Source of the DNA: an uncultured Pelagimonas sp.
GTDB taxonomy: Bacteria; Pseudomonadota; Alphaproteobacteria; Rhodobacterales; Rhodobacteraceae
Direction: 5' to 3'
Assembly: GCF_947498515.1 (NCBI RefSeq)
Contig: NZ_CANMKO010000003.1
Coordinates: 372,001-436,000, forward strand
DNA: 64,000 nt
The position numbers and the translations under genes were made by a program. Below, piece by piece: positions 20,145 to 28,358 of the stretch (its first letter is position 1; every line of letters begins with the position of its first letter). A model generated the notes under the pieces. The model did no database searches. It was not told where the DNA came from and saw only the letters and a list, made by a program, of their open reading frames with translations.

Positions 20145-20459
20145 ATGAAATACACTCTAGCTGCGTTTAGCCTTTTGATATCCTTCGGGACAACCGGCCT
20201 TGCGTCGGGTCCCGGTGAAACAAGCCACGCAGGTACCGGATACCTTGAAAAGGGAGTCTTTACCTATGAGGTCTTCGAACAAGCTGTGGACCATGTCGAT
20301 CTTGAAAGCTGTCCGGCGGCGTTCGACCCAGAGGTCGTGTTTTGCCGCATGACCCTCGCTTCGGAAATGGCCAACGTGTTTGTGTTTGCCTTTGATGGCG
20401 ATCAGCCGCTTTTGGCAATCAAAAGCTATGAACTGGACGAGGATTTCTTGCCATTCTGA
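20145..20459 (+). CDS. Small secreted protein of unknown function
   Basis: A 104-residue product with a signal peptide (MKYTLAAFSLLISFGTTGLA) and a mature part of about 84 residues containing two cysteines (SCPAAF and VFCRMT) that could form a disulphide. I do not recognise the family, though the coding frame looks genuine. AAGGA precedes the ATG. Its 3' end overlaps the K+ channel gene on the other strand by 34 bp. Confidence 0.7.
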   Translation: MKYTLAAFSLLISFGTTGLASGPGETSHAGTGYLEKGVFTYEVFEQAVDHVDLESCPAAFDPEVVFCRMTLASEMANVFVFAFDGDQPLLAIKSYELDEDFLPF

Positions 20460-20806
20460 ACGTTTGGGGCCGCGTCATCATTCGCGGCCAATTCGTCTTC
20501 TTCCTTGCCAAGGCTGGCGACCAATATTTCGGAATGGTGTTCGCGTTTACGAATTGCGTAGTGACCAAATTGTTGTATCGCGGCGGCAAATATGCCCAGC
20601 CCTGCAACGATAAAGATCGTCGTTCCGATTTTGCCAACCGCGGTCGCTGGGACCAGTTCTCCGTAGCCAACAGTGGACAAGGTCACGACAGTAAAGAAAT
20701 AGGCGTCAATCCACGACCATCCTTCAACGACCTTAAAAAACACCGTGCCGCCAGCGATGACGGACAACAGCATGCCAACCAAAGTGTAGCCACGGTATTT
20801 CGTCAT
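20426..20806 (-). CDS. Two-helix potassium channel family protein
   Basis: The 126-residue protein has a first transmembrane helix (about residues 5-28), a pore loop with the selectivity filter TLSTVGYGELVPAT (about 42-55), and a second helix (about 60-82), followed by a charged Ser-rich tail. This is the minimal KcsA-like Ion_trans_2 plan; four copies would form a K+ pore. There is no ligand-binding RCK domain. The ATG overlaps the stop of the oxidoreductase gene (TAATG), so the two are translationally coupled. An alternative upstream start would extend into that gene and is unlikely. Confidence 0.88.
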   Translation of the reverse strand: MTKYRGYTLVGMLLSVIAGGTVFFKVVEGWSWIDAYFFTVVTLSTVGYGELVPATAVGKIGTTIFIVAGLGIFAAAIQQFGHYAIRKREHHSEILVASLGKEEDELAANDDAAPNVQNGKKSSSSS

Positions 20807-21447
20807 TACCCTTGCTCCGTTTCCTGACGCAATTCGGCGATGACTTTGGTCCACAATTCCGGCGGCTGTGCACCGGGAACCGCGTGTTTGCCCGCAACGA
20901 TGAATGTTGGAACCGATGAAATGCCCATGCCGCGCGCCGCTGCATCCCGTTCAACGATTTCGCGTTTGTCTTCATCGCTTTGCAGCAGGCGCAGCACAAC
21001 ACTGGCATCCATAGCGCAGGTATCCGCAATATCCGCCAGAACCTCGTGTTCCGAAATGTCACGTCCTTCGACAAAATAGGCCTTGAACATCGCCGAAACG
21101 ACCGCAGTTTGCGTGCCCTCAATCGCAGACCAATGGATCAGACGGTGAGCATCAGTGGTGTTTGGGGTTCGGGTGATTTTATCAAGATGGATCTCAAGCC
21201 CGGCTTGCTCGGCATGTTCGTGCACTGGGAGATAGGCTTGAACCGCGCCCTCTTGACCGCCGAACTTCCCTTCAAGGTATTCGCGCCGGTCCATGCCGTC
21301 CTTTGGCATTGCGGGGTTCAACATGAACGGCAGCCACCGGATGTTGAACGGATGATCGTGATGCGCGGCCAAGGCCTTGTCGAGGTGGGCTTTGCCGATA
21401 TAGCACCACGGGCAAATCGGATCGGAAAAAATGTCGAGCTGGATCAT
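20806..21447 (-). CDS. DsbA/FrnE-family thiol oxidoreductase
   Basis: This 213-residue cytoplasmic thioredoxin-fold protein has the active-site motif CPWC at residues 12-15 (SDPICPWCYIGK) and the cis-proline segment ISSVPTFIVAG near the C-terminus. It fits the FrnE/2-hydroxychromene isomerase-like DsbA group. No signal peptide is present. Possible roles are thiol redox homeostasis or polyketide/aromatic metabolism. It is coupled to the K+ channel gene downstream and lies 54 bp after the acyl-CoA synthetase on the same strand. Confidence 0.88.
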   Translation of the reverse strand: MIQLDIFSDPICPWCYIGKAHLDKALAAHHDHPFNIRWLPFMLNPAMPKDGMDRREYLEGKFGGQEGAVQAYLPVHEHAEQAGLEIHLDKITRTPNTTDAHRLIHWSAIEGTQTAVVSAMFKAYFVEGRDISEHEVLADIADTCAMDASVVLRLLQSDEDKREIVERDAAARGMGISSVPTFIVAGKHAVPGAQPPELWTKVIAELRQETEQG

Positions 21448-21501
21448 GTCAGGTCCCCTTTGCCTTCATGTAACAATCCTGATCAAGGATGGCGAGGGGG
21501 G

Positions 21502-23016
21502 TTAACCCGGCACCATGTTCTTGAGGTGATTGCGCAGCAGTTTGCCATTGGCGTTTTTCGGCATCGCGTCGATTCGAATAAAGGTGCGGGGGCATTTGTA
21601 ACGGGCCAAGCGGCTGGCAGCGATGGATTTAAGGGAGTCTTCGTCAAGCGTCTCTTGCGCCGTATAAAACGCCGCGATCAAGCGCAGGTCCTTTTTGACG
21701 GCGATGTCGGTCACGGCCAGCTCCTGAACACCCGGCAACCCGGCGAGAGCGGCTTCGACTTCGAGCGGAGAAACGCGGTAGCCTCCTGCATTCATCATGT
21801 CATCAGACCGTCCTAAATAGCTTATGTCGCCGTTCGCAGTCATGACGGCGCGGTCTCCGGTTAAGAACCAACCGTTGGCGTATTTATCTTTGGTTGCCTG
21901 ATCCGCCCCGATATAGCCGAGCATCAATCCGGGATCGTCGCGATAGACGGCAATCACCCCTTCTTGACCAATGGGAACGGGGTGACCGCCGTCATCGGTA
22001 AGCGCGACCCGACGCCCGATTTGGGGGCGTCCCAGCGTGCCGACCTGTGTCGCAGTGCCGGGCGAAGATGAGATAAAGGTTGAGCATTCTGACATGCCAT
22101 AGGCCTCGTATATCTCTGTTCCGGCCACGTCGCGCCATTGGTCACGCAAGCTGGAGGAAAGCTTTTCACCCGCCGCCAATCCGTGGCGCAGATCGGGGAG
22201 ATCGGGTACAGGAAACTTGAGGATTTGGCGATAAACCCCCGGTACTGCAGCGAAAATCGTGGCATGGCTTTGGTGCAGTAATAGCGCCAATTGCGCCGGA
22301 TCGGTCCCCGCGGCGGGGATAATCGCGGTCGCGCCTTTGGTCCAAGGGTCCATTAATCCGGTGCCAAGGGTGTAGGTCCAATTGAAGGCCCCAGCATGTA
22401 GAAGCACATCTTCAGAGCGCAAGTCATACCACCCATCCATCATCATCTGGCGCGCCCAGATGGCGCGATGGGCATGGCCGACGGCCCGCGGGATGCCCGA
22501 GGTGCCAGACGTATAGATGATGTAAGCCAGACGATTGGGATCACCCATGTCGTAGTCAGCGGGTGGCAAGGCGTGCCAAGCCTCAAAGGTGTCCGGCCCA
22601 AAAGTAAGAATGTCAGTGTCCGGGCAGGCGATACCATCCCCCAGTAGAATCCCGGACGGTGATAGTTGATCTAGAATTTTGGACACTTCAAACGCGGTCA
22701 ATTGACTTGAGGTCGGCACGGGAACAATCCCGGCCGCAATAGCCCCAAGATAGGCAATCGGGAAATCGACCGAATTTCCGAGCCGCATCAAAAGGATGTC
22801 ACCCGGGCGAAGACCGACCTTTAACAAGCCCGTCGCAGTACCACGAATGGCGGCGGTTAACTCAGCGTAGGTCCAGCTTTGCTTGCTCGTAGGAGAGACA
22901 ATTGACAAGGCTATTTTGTCTGGCGTTTTCACACCTGCAGCCAGCACATGCTGTGCAAGGTTGAAAGGTGCGGGGCAGGGTGCAAAGGCACCTTTGTCAA
23001 AGATCGAAAATTCCAT
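21502..23016 (-). CDS. Acyl-CoA synthetase (AMP-forming)
   Basis: The 504-residue ANL-superfamily ligase has the phosphate-binding loop YIIYTSGTSGIPRAV, the YGMSE motif, NGWFLTGDRA, and the C-terminal catalytic lysine in PKNANGKLLRNHL. It activates a carboxylic acid via acyl-AMP to an acyl-CoA. The sequence resembles benzoate-CoA ligase and medium-chain synthetases, but the acid cannot be assigned. It is divergent from an XRE-cupin regulator across 91 bp, which probably controls it. Confidence 0.88.
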   Translation of the reverse strand: MEFSIFDKGAFAPCPAPFNLAQHVLAAGVKTPDKIALSIVSPTSKQSWTYAELTAAIRGTATGLLKVGLRPGDILLMRLGNSVDFPIAYLGAIAAGIVPVPTSSQLTAFEVSKILDQLSPSGILLGDGIACPDTDILTFGPDTFEAWHALPPADYDMGDPNRLAYIIYTSGTSGIPRAVGHAHRAIWARQMMMDGWYDLRSEDVLLHAGAFNWTYTLGTGLMDPWTKGATAIIPAAGTDPAQLALLLHQSHATIFAAVPGVYRQILKFPVPDLPDLRHGLAAGEKLSSSLRDQWRDVAGTEIYEAYGMSECSTFISSSPGTATQVGTLGRPQIGRRVALTDDGGHPVPIGQEGVIAVYRDDPGLMLGYIGADQATKDKYANGWFLTGDRAVMTANGDISYLGRSDDMMNAGGYRVSPLEVEAALAGLPGVQELAVTDIAVKKDLRLIAAFYTAQETLDEDSLKSIAASRLARYKCPRTFIRIDAMPKNANGKLLRNHLKNMVPG

Positions 23017-23107
23017 GGTTTTGGCCTAAGCATCCCAAAGCGGTGTTTCAAGAGTGATCACGCGCATTGCTTGAAAGGCCGCAGGTCCCGGCCTATAGCA
23101 TTGAGAT

Positions 23108-23731
23108 ATGACAAACCGTGATCCCAAAAGCCTAATCCGTATCGCGCGCGAAAGCGGCGAAGATTCCGTTGCCGAACCTTTGGACCTTGGTCTGAGGGTG
23201 CGGGATTTGCGCAAAGAGAGAAACTGGACGTTGGAACAAGCCGCCAAACAGGCGGGTCTTGCACGTTCGACCCTATCGAAAATCGAAAACGGCCAGATGT
23301 CTCCGACTTATGAGGCGTTGAAAAAACTGGCGGTTGGGTTGGAGATTTCGGTGCCGCAGCTGTTTACCCAACCACAACAGGAAAAGGTGAACGGCCGTAT
23401 GGCGGTGAACCGGTCCGGTGAGGGGCAGGAACATGCGACCGCCACCTATGAACACGAATTGTTGGCCGAAAACCTAACCCGCAAAAAGATGCTGCCGTAT
23501 CGGGCGCGGGTTCGGGCCCGGTCTTTGGACGAATTTGACGGTTGGGTACGTCATGACGGCGAAGAGTTTTTGTATGTTTTGACCGGAGTGGTGAAGCTTT
23601 TCACCGAGTTTTACGAACCCATCGAAATGCGGCGTGGTGACAGTGCCTACTATGATTCAACCATGGGTCACAACGTGATTTCGACCTCGGATGAGGATGC
23701 GACGATCCTTTGGGTGACGTCTCTGACTTGA
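23108..23731 (+). CDS. XRE-family regulator with C-terminal cupin domain
   Basis: The 207-residue protein has an N-terminal helix-turn-helix of the XRE/Cro type (about residues 28-85, with LEQAAKQAGLARSTLSKIEN) and a C-terminal cupin barrel (about 130-205, with GEEFLYVLTGVVKLF and MGHNVIS). Proteins of this PuuR-like plan sense a small metabolite in the cupin domain and often regulate an adjacent gene. Here the neighbour is the divergent acyl-CoA synthetase, so an acyl-CoA or acid ligand is plausible. The ligand itself is not known. Confidence 0.88.
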   Translation: MTNRDPKSLIRIARESGEDSVAEPLDLGLRVRDLRKERNWTLEQAAKQAGLARSTLSKIENGQMSPTYEALKKLAVGLEISVPQLFTQPQQEKVNGRMAVNRSGEGQEHATATYEHELLAENLTRKKMLPYRARVRARSLDEFDGWVRHDGEEFLYVLTGVVKLFTEFYEPIEMRRGDSAYYDSTMGHNVISTSDEDATILWVTSLT

Positions 23732-23755
23732 ACGTTTTGGCACCGGTAGACATGA

Positions 23756-23786
23756 AAAAGGCCCCTGCATGTGCGGGGGCCTTTTG
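23756..23786. terminator. Bidirectional intrinsic terminator
   Basis: AAGGCCCCTGCA pairs with TGCGGGGGCCTT (one wobble). The stem is flanked by A-run and T-run, so it can end both the XRE-cupin gene (plus) and the liv operon (minus). Confidence 0.9.
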
Positions 23787-23806
23787 TTTTTGAACCAAGT
23801 GCTGGA

Positions 23807-25099
23807 TCACTTTTCGGGAAGCAATCCACGTGGGCTAAACCTCAGCACCAGCAACAAGATAACCCCCATGGTTAGCAGACGCATATGCGCAACGCTGGAC
23901 ATCAGATGGGCCTTGAGCTCGGACCCCTCGGCCAGACCGGAGGTCAAGAAGGTCATGATGCCAGGGCCAAGGGTTTCAACCTGCACCCAGAGGAACCAGA
24001 TCAGGAAACCACCAAGAACCGCACCAAGGTTGTTGCCCGAGCCACCAACAATCACCATCACCCAGATCAAGAAGGTGTAGCGCAGCGGTTGGTAGGCCGT
24101 GGGGGCAAACAAACCGTCAAGCGTTGTCATCATCGCACCGGCAATGCCACAGATTGCGGACCCAAGGATAAAGACCTGAAGGTGGCGGAAGGTGACATCT
24201 TTACCCATGGCGCGGGCCGAGACTTCGTTGTCACGAATGGCGCGCATCATCCGCCCCCATGGCGAATTCAGAGCGAACTGGGCCAAGACCAACAAGATCA
24301 CCAAAACCACGGTAAAGAGCAGCGAATAGCCGATTTTCACATAGAGGGTTGAGGCGATAGTTGGGTCAAACCCATAGCCCGCAGCGGATTCAACGAAACC
24401 GGGATCATTTTGCAGATCGATCTCATTTGGCACCGGACGGGGCAAGCCGTTGACGTTTTTAACGCCGCGCGACAGCCAATCTTCGTTCTTGATAATCGCG
24501 ATGACGATTTCCGAAATGCCCAAGGTGGCGATAGCAAGGTAATCTGAGCGCAGACCAAGAGCGGTTTTGCCGATCACCCAAGCTGCACCAGCCGCCAGCA
24601 AACCACCAACTGGCCATGCCAAGATGACGGGAAGGCCGAGCCCGCCCAAATAGCCGGTCGCGGCAGGGTCAACCGCTTCGATAGCCGAAACTGCCGGATC
24701 GCGGACCCAACGATAACAGACGAAGCCCACCAGCAACATCAAACCAACAAGCCAGCCTTTGCGGGTGCGTTTGAACATCAAAGCAGACCCGGCAACCGTG
24801 CAAGCCGCGAGGAGAACGGAAAACCAAGCGCGCACACCGCCCGCCGCCCAAGCTTCTGGGACGGGGGGCATAGAGGTCAACACAACGGCCAAACCACCAA
24901 GGGCGACAAAGCCCATGATACCAACGTTAAACAGGCCGGCGATGCCCCATTGCAGGTTCACACCAAGCGCCATGATGGCACTAACAAGGCCCATATTCAG
25001 GATGACAAGGGCAAGGTTTGGCCCTTGGAGAATGCCGGTTCCGATGATCAGCACGGCAACAAAGCCGAACAAAAGGATCGTTCTGAAAGACTGGCTCAT
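23807..25099 (-). CDS. livM: Branched-chain amino acid-type ABC transporter permease LivM
   Basis: The 430-residue permease has about ten hydrophobic segments, the LivM motif LRSDYLAIATLGISEI, and the EAA-like loop SPWGRMMRAIRDNEVSARAMGK (positions spread over the last cytoplasmic loop). It forms the transmembrane channel with LivH and passes branched-chain amino acids or related compounds inward. It is longer than E. coli LivM homologues in the N-terminal half because of inserted segments near residues 75-150. The ATG overlaps the livH stop by four bases. It is the last gene of the operon. Confidence 0.93.
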   Translation of the reverse strand: MSQSFRTILLFGFVAVLIIGTGILQGPNLALVILNMGLVSAIMALGVNLQWGIAGLFNVGIMGFVALGGLAVVLTSMPPVPEAWAAGGVRAWFSVLLAACTVAGSALMFKRTRKGWLVGLMLLVGFVCYRWVRDPAVSAIEAVDPAATGYLGGLGLPVILAWPVGGLLAAGAAWVIGKTALGLRSDYLAIATLGISEIVIAIIKNEDWLSRGVKNVNGLPRPVPNEIDLQNDPGFVESAAGYGFDPTIASTLYVKIGYSLLFTVVLVILLVLAQFALNSPWGRMMRAIRDNEVSARAMGKDVTFRHLQVFILGSAICGIAGAMMTTLDGLFAPTAYQPLRYTFLIWVMVIVGGSGNNLGAVLGGFLIWFLWVQVETLGPGIMTFLTSGLAEGSELKAHLMSSVAHMRLLTMGVILLLVLRFSPRGLLPEK

Positions 25100-26106
25100 A
25101 CCGATTTCCCCTTGAAGATACCTGTGGGTTTGATGAGCAGCACAATCACCAGGATCATGAAGCTGACGGCGAATTTGTATTCAGTTGCAAGAAGTTGCAC
25201 GAGGCCTTCGGGTTCAAGGCTTTCGGGCAGCAGATAGACCAGAACCTTTTTCCACGCATAGGTCACCGCAACTTCGGAAAAAGCGATGACAAAGCCACCA
25301 GCAATCGCGCCAACTGGGCTTCCTAGCCCGCCAACAATGGCTGCGGCAAAGATTGGCAGCAAGAGTTGGAAATAGGTGAAGGGTTTATAGCTCTTGTCGA
25401 GGCCATAGAGCGTGCCAGCGATGGTAACTAGCGCAGCAACGATGATCCACGTCACCATTACGACGCGTTCCGGGTTGATCCCAGAGAGCAAAGCCAGATC
25501 TTCGTTGTCAGAAAAGGCGCGCATGGATTTGCCGGTGCGGGTCTTGTTCAAGAACCAGAACAGTACAATCACAACAACGACGGCGGTCAGAATGGTCAGA
25601 CCTTGGGTGGTTTTGAATGCCAACCCTTCGCGCAAACCGGTCATTTCCTTGAACTCACGCGCCCGGATAATGAACCGTTCACCATCCATGAAACGCTGTT
25701 CTTCGGCGCCCAGAATGAAACGGGTCAGGCCGTTATAGATAAACATGACCCCGAGCGAGACCATCACCACGATGACCGGTTTGGCCTTTTGCGCGCGATA
25801 GAACCGATAAACGACCCGATCGGTTCCCAACATGAGCAAAGCCGTCGCGGCAATGCCAAAGGGGATGGCCAAAAGGGCGGTCGGCAGCGGATGCAGCGAG
25901 ATGCCCATTGATTGAAACAGCCAGGTGAACAGGATCACCGACATGGTCCCAAAGGCCATGGTGTCGCCATGGGCAAAGTTCGAGAACCGCAAGATCCCGT
26001 AGACCAATGTCACCCCTAGCGCACCAAGCGCCAGCTGGCTGCCATAGGTCATCGCCGGGATGAGAACAAAGTTAGAAAGCGCCACAAGGGCGTTGAGAAA
26101 ATCCAT
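25096..26106 (-). CDS. livH: Branched-chain amino acid-type ABC transporter permease LivH
   Basis: The 336-residue integral membrane protein has about eight transmembrane helices and LivH signatures such as GVTLVYGILRFSNFAHGD and the loop TRTGKSMRAFSDNEDLALLSG. It pairs with LivM in the inner membrane. The start codon overlaps the stop of the 59-residue membrane protein gene (TAATG) and its stop overlaps the livM start, indicating translational coupling along the operon. Confidence 0.94.
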   Translation of the reverse strand: MDFLNALVALSNFVLIPAMTYGSQLALGALGVTLVYGILRFSNFAHGDTMAFGTMSVILFTWLFQSMGISLHPLPTALLAIPFGIAATALLMLGTDRVVYRFYRAQKAKPVIVVMVSLGVMFIYNGLTRFILGAEEQRFMDGERFIIRAREFKEMTGLREGLAFKTTQGLTILTAVVVVIVLFWFLNKTRTGKSMRAFSDNEDLALLSGINPERVVMVTWIIVAALVTIAGTLYGLDKSYKPFTYFQLLLPIFAAAIVGGLGSPVGAIAGGFVIAFSEVAVTYAWKKVLVYLLPESLEPEGLVQLLATEYKFAVSFMILVIVLLIKPTGIFKGKSV

Positions 26107-26285
26107 TACGAGTTTCCCTTTTTATCACGCTTTTTCGAAGTCTCGAGGCCAAGGGACCTTGAAAACGTCGAAGGGTTGCGGATTGATTTGAAAGGATCGC
26201 TGTTTGTCCGGATTGCGAACATGCATATTGAAGCACCGGCCAGAAGAATGCCGTTGAGGGCTAGGAAATGCAAAAGGTCAGTCAT
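26106..26285 (-). CDS. Small single-pass membrane protein in liv operon
   Basis: A 59-residue product has one hydrophobic helix (about residues 4-25, LHFLALNGILLAGASICMFA) and a basic cytoplasmic tail ending in KKRDKKGNS. I do not recognise a family. Its reality is supported by junctions: the ATG forms a four-base ATGA overlap with the upstream gene's stop and its TAA shares a base with the livH ATG. It may be a small transporter subunit or assembly factor, but this is inference. Confidence 0.65.
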   Translation of the reverse strand: MTDLLHFLALNGILLAGASICMFAIRTNSDPFKSIRNPSTFSRSLGLETSKKRDKKGNS

Positions 26286-26653
26286 TCCGCCACCCGGCAT
26301 TGCCCGTCATAGGCAATCATCAGATGCGAGCCACTATAGTGAACGCTCAGCTTGGCCAAACCACCGGGACTACGTGTCAAAAGATACGCGCCATTGGTGT
26401 CCTTGGCCGAGACCATGAGCATGTCATCGACCAGATCGGCCTTGCCTTCGGCTGGGCCTGTGTCTGGCAAAAGCGATGCGTCCCCCGGAACATTTCCCAA
26501 AGCCACATCCACGGTGAAATCGGTGAATGTGCATTCCTCGGTCTCATAGCATTCTGTGGTGAAGGTGCAGATCAGGGTTTGGTTGGCGATGTCCTCGGCC
26601 TGTGCGCTGAAGGGCAGGGCGATCAGGGTGCCCAACGTGATTAGATGTTTCAT
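26282..26653 (-). CDS. Periplasmic Cys-containing protein of unknown function in liv operon
   Basis: A 123-residue product has a signal peptide (MKHLITLGTLIALPFSAQA) and a mature domain rich in beta-prone sequence. Four cysteines stand in its first third (the CTFTTECYETEECTF segment supplies three, plus the one before it is part of the same run) and one in QCRVAE at the C-terminus, compatible with disulphides. I do not recognise it. It begins four bases after the livF stop and overlaps the small membrane gene. A periplasmic partner of the transporter or of its binding protein is a reasonable guess. Confidence 0.7.
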   Translation of the reverse strand: MKHLITLGTLIALPFSAQAEDIANQTLICTFTTECYETEECTFTDFTVDVALGNVPGDASLLPDTGPAEGKADLVDDMLMVSAKDTNGAYLLTRSPGGLAKLSVHYSGSHLMIAYDGQCRVAE

Positions 26654-26656
26654 CGC

Positions 26657-27487
26657 TTAACCCCCCAGGAAACTGGCGCGGACTTCTGGGTCGGCCATGA
26701 GGGATTTACCGGTGCCGGTATGGGCATTTGCGCCCTGAACCAAAACATAACCTTTATCTGCAATATCAAGTGCTTGTTTGGCGTTTTGTTCTACCATCAG
26801 GATCGAAATACCGGTGCGGGCAACTTCGATGATACGGTCAAACAATTCGTCCATCACAATCGGCGACACACCGGCAGTGGGTTCGTCCAACAATAAAACC
26901 TTGGGCTGGGTCATCAAGGCGCGACCGACGGCCACCTGCTGACGTTGACCACCCGAAAGCTCACCCGCAGGCTGATTGCGTTTTTCCTTGAGGATCGGGA
27001 ACAGGTCGTAGACTTGCTCCATAATCGGGCGGAAATCATCGGTGCGAATGAACGCGCCCATTTCCAGATTTTCCTCAACCGTCAGCGAGGTAAAGATGTT
27101 GTTGTTTTGCGGAACAAACCCCATGCCCTTGGCCACGCGGTCCTGTGGCGTTAGGTTGGTGATGTCGATCCCGTCCAAGGTCACATGACCCTTGCGCAGG
27201 TTCAGCATCCCAAAGGTTGCCTTCATCGCGGTGGATTTACCGGCGCCGTTCGGGCCGACGATCACGGCGATCTCGCCCTTTTCAACCGCAATGGTGCAAT
27301 CATGAAGGATGTCGGGGCCATTTTTGCCATAGCCACCGGTCATGTTGGCACCGATCAAAAAGGGTTCGCCGGTGCTTTCAAAGGTCGGGCCGCTATGTTT
27401 GGTGGTGTCAATTTCACCGATACCGGCGGCGTTGCCCAAGGACATATCCTTGTTGCCGTGGTCGTCCTGATACGGATTGTCGCTCAT
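26657..27487 (-). CDS. livF: Branched-chain amino acid-type ABC transporter ATPase LivF
   Basis: The 276-residue ATPase has Walker A GPNGAGKST, signature LSGGQRQQ, and Walker B VLLLDEPTAG, and drives import with LivG. About 40 residues of hydrophilic N-terminal extension (rich in D, N, G and K) precede the nucleotide-binding domain, which is longer than in typical LivF. The ATG overlaps the livG stop by four bases. The extension is in frame from the coupled ATG; a shorter start cannot be excluded but would lose the overlap. Confidence 0.93.
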   Translation of the reverse strand: MSDNPYQDDHGNKDMSLGNAAGIGEIDTTKHSGPTFESTGEPFLIGANMTGGYGKNGPDILHDCTIAVEKGEIAVIVGPNGAGKSTAMKATFGMLNLRKGHVTLDGIDITNLTPQDRVAKGMGFVPQNNNIFTSLTVEENLEMGAFIRTDDFRPIMEQVYDLFPILKEKRNQPAGELSGGQRQQVAVGRALMTQPKVLLLDEPTAGVSPIVMDELFDRIIEVARTGISILMVEQNAKQALDIADKGYVLVQGANAHTGTGKSLMADPEVRASFLGG

Positions 27488-28305
27488 TCCACGGCCTCTT
27501 TGTCTTTGTTTTTCAAACCGGTACCAAGATAGGCCTCAACGACTTGTGTGTTGGCTTTGATCTCGTCCAAGGTGCCTTCGGCAAGCTTTTTGCCCTCGGC
27601 CATGACGATCACCGGGTCACAGAGTTTGCCAATGAAATCCATGTCATGTTCAATAACGCAGAATGTGTAATTGCGTTCTTTGTTCAGGCGGATAATTGCG
27701 TCGGCGATGGTCATCAAAAGGGTGCGGTTCACACCCGCGCCCACTTCGTCCAAAAAGACGATTTTGGCATCGACCATCATAGTGCGACCAAGTTCCAGAA
27801 GCTTTTTCTGACCACCGGAAATCGCCCCGGCGGGATGGTCCGCCAGATGGGAAATAGTTAGAAAATCAAGGACTTCGTCGGCTTTGGCCCGCAATGCGCG
27901 TTCTTCATTCGCGATGCGTTTTCGGCCAAACCATGTGTTCCACAAAAGCTCGCCCGACTGACCGCCCGGAACCATCATCAGGTTCTCTCGACAGGACATC
28001 GACCCAAATTCATGCGCAATCTGAAACGTGCGCAATAGCCCCTTATGGAAAAGTTCATGCGGCGGCAGACCGGTGATATCTTCACCGTCCATGAACACCT
28101 GACCAGAGGTCGGTGGCAAAGCGCCTGCAATGACATTGAAAAGAGTGGTTTTACCGGCCCCATTAGGCCCGACCAACCCGGTGATCGAGCCGGTTTCGAT
28201 GGTCAGCGATGCGCCATCAACAGCTCGGAAACCGCCAAAATGGCGGTGAAGGTTTTCAACCCGGATCAAGGATTTCCCCCCATAGGAGTGCGCAAATGCG
28301 CTCAC
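27484..28305 (-). CDS. livG: Branched-chain amino acid-type ABC transporter ATPase LivG
   Basis: The 273-residue ATPase has Walker A GPNGAGKTT, signature ISGGQKK and a Walker B region IVFLDEVGAGVN. The usual DEP sequence after Walker B is DEV here, an unusual D-loop variant with the catalytic Glu kept. The GTG start at 28305 has only a weak ribosome binding site and lies ten bases after a strong hairpin. A TTG about 13 codons downstream, preceded by GGGGGG, is a plausible alternative that starts at LIRVENLHRHFGG. Confidence 0.9.
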   Translation of the reverse strand: MSAFAHSYGGKSLIRVENLHRHFGGFRAVDGASLTIETGSITGLVGPNGAGKTTLFNVIAGALPPTSGQVFMDGEDITGLPPHELFHKGLLRTFQIAHEFGSMSCRENLMMVPGGQSGELLWNTWFGRKRIANEERALRAKADEVLDFLTISHLADHPAGAISGGQKKLLELGRTMMVDAKIVFLDEVGAGVNRTLLMTIADAIIRLNKERNYTFCVIEHDMDFIGKLCDPVIVMAEGKKLAEGTLDEIKANTQVVEAYLGTGLKNKDKEAVE

Positions 28306-28315
28306 CAGAATGCAA

Positions 28316-28342
28316 GAACAGCCCGGAAAATCCGGGCTGTTC
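28316..28342 (-). repeat. Perfect 12-bp hairpin between binding protein and livG
   Basis: GAACAGCCCGGA and its exact reverse complement flank a three-base loop. No T-run follows on the minus strand, so it is more likely a partial terminator or an mRNA-stabilising element than a full stop. Such elements raise the expression of the binding protein above that of the membrane genes in many ABC operons. Confidence 0.8.
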
Positions 28343-28358
28343 CACTAAAAGTCGCGTA

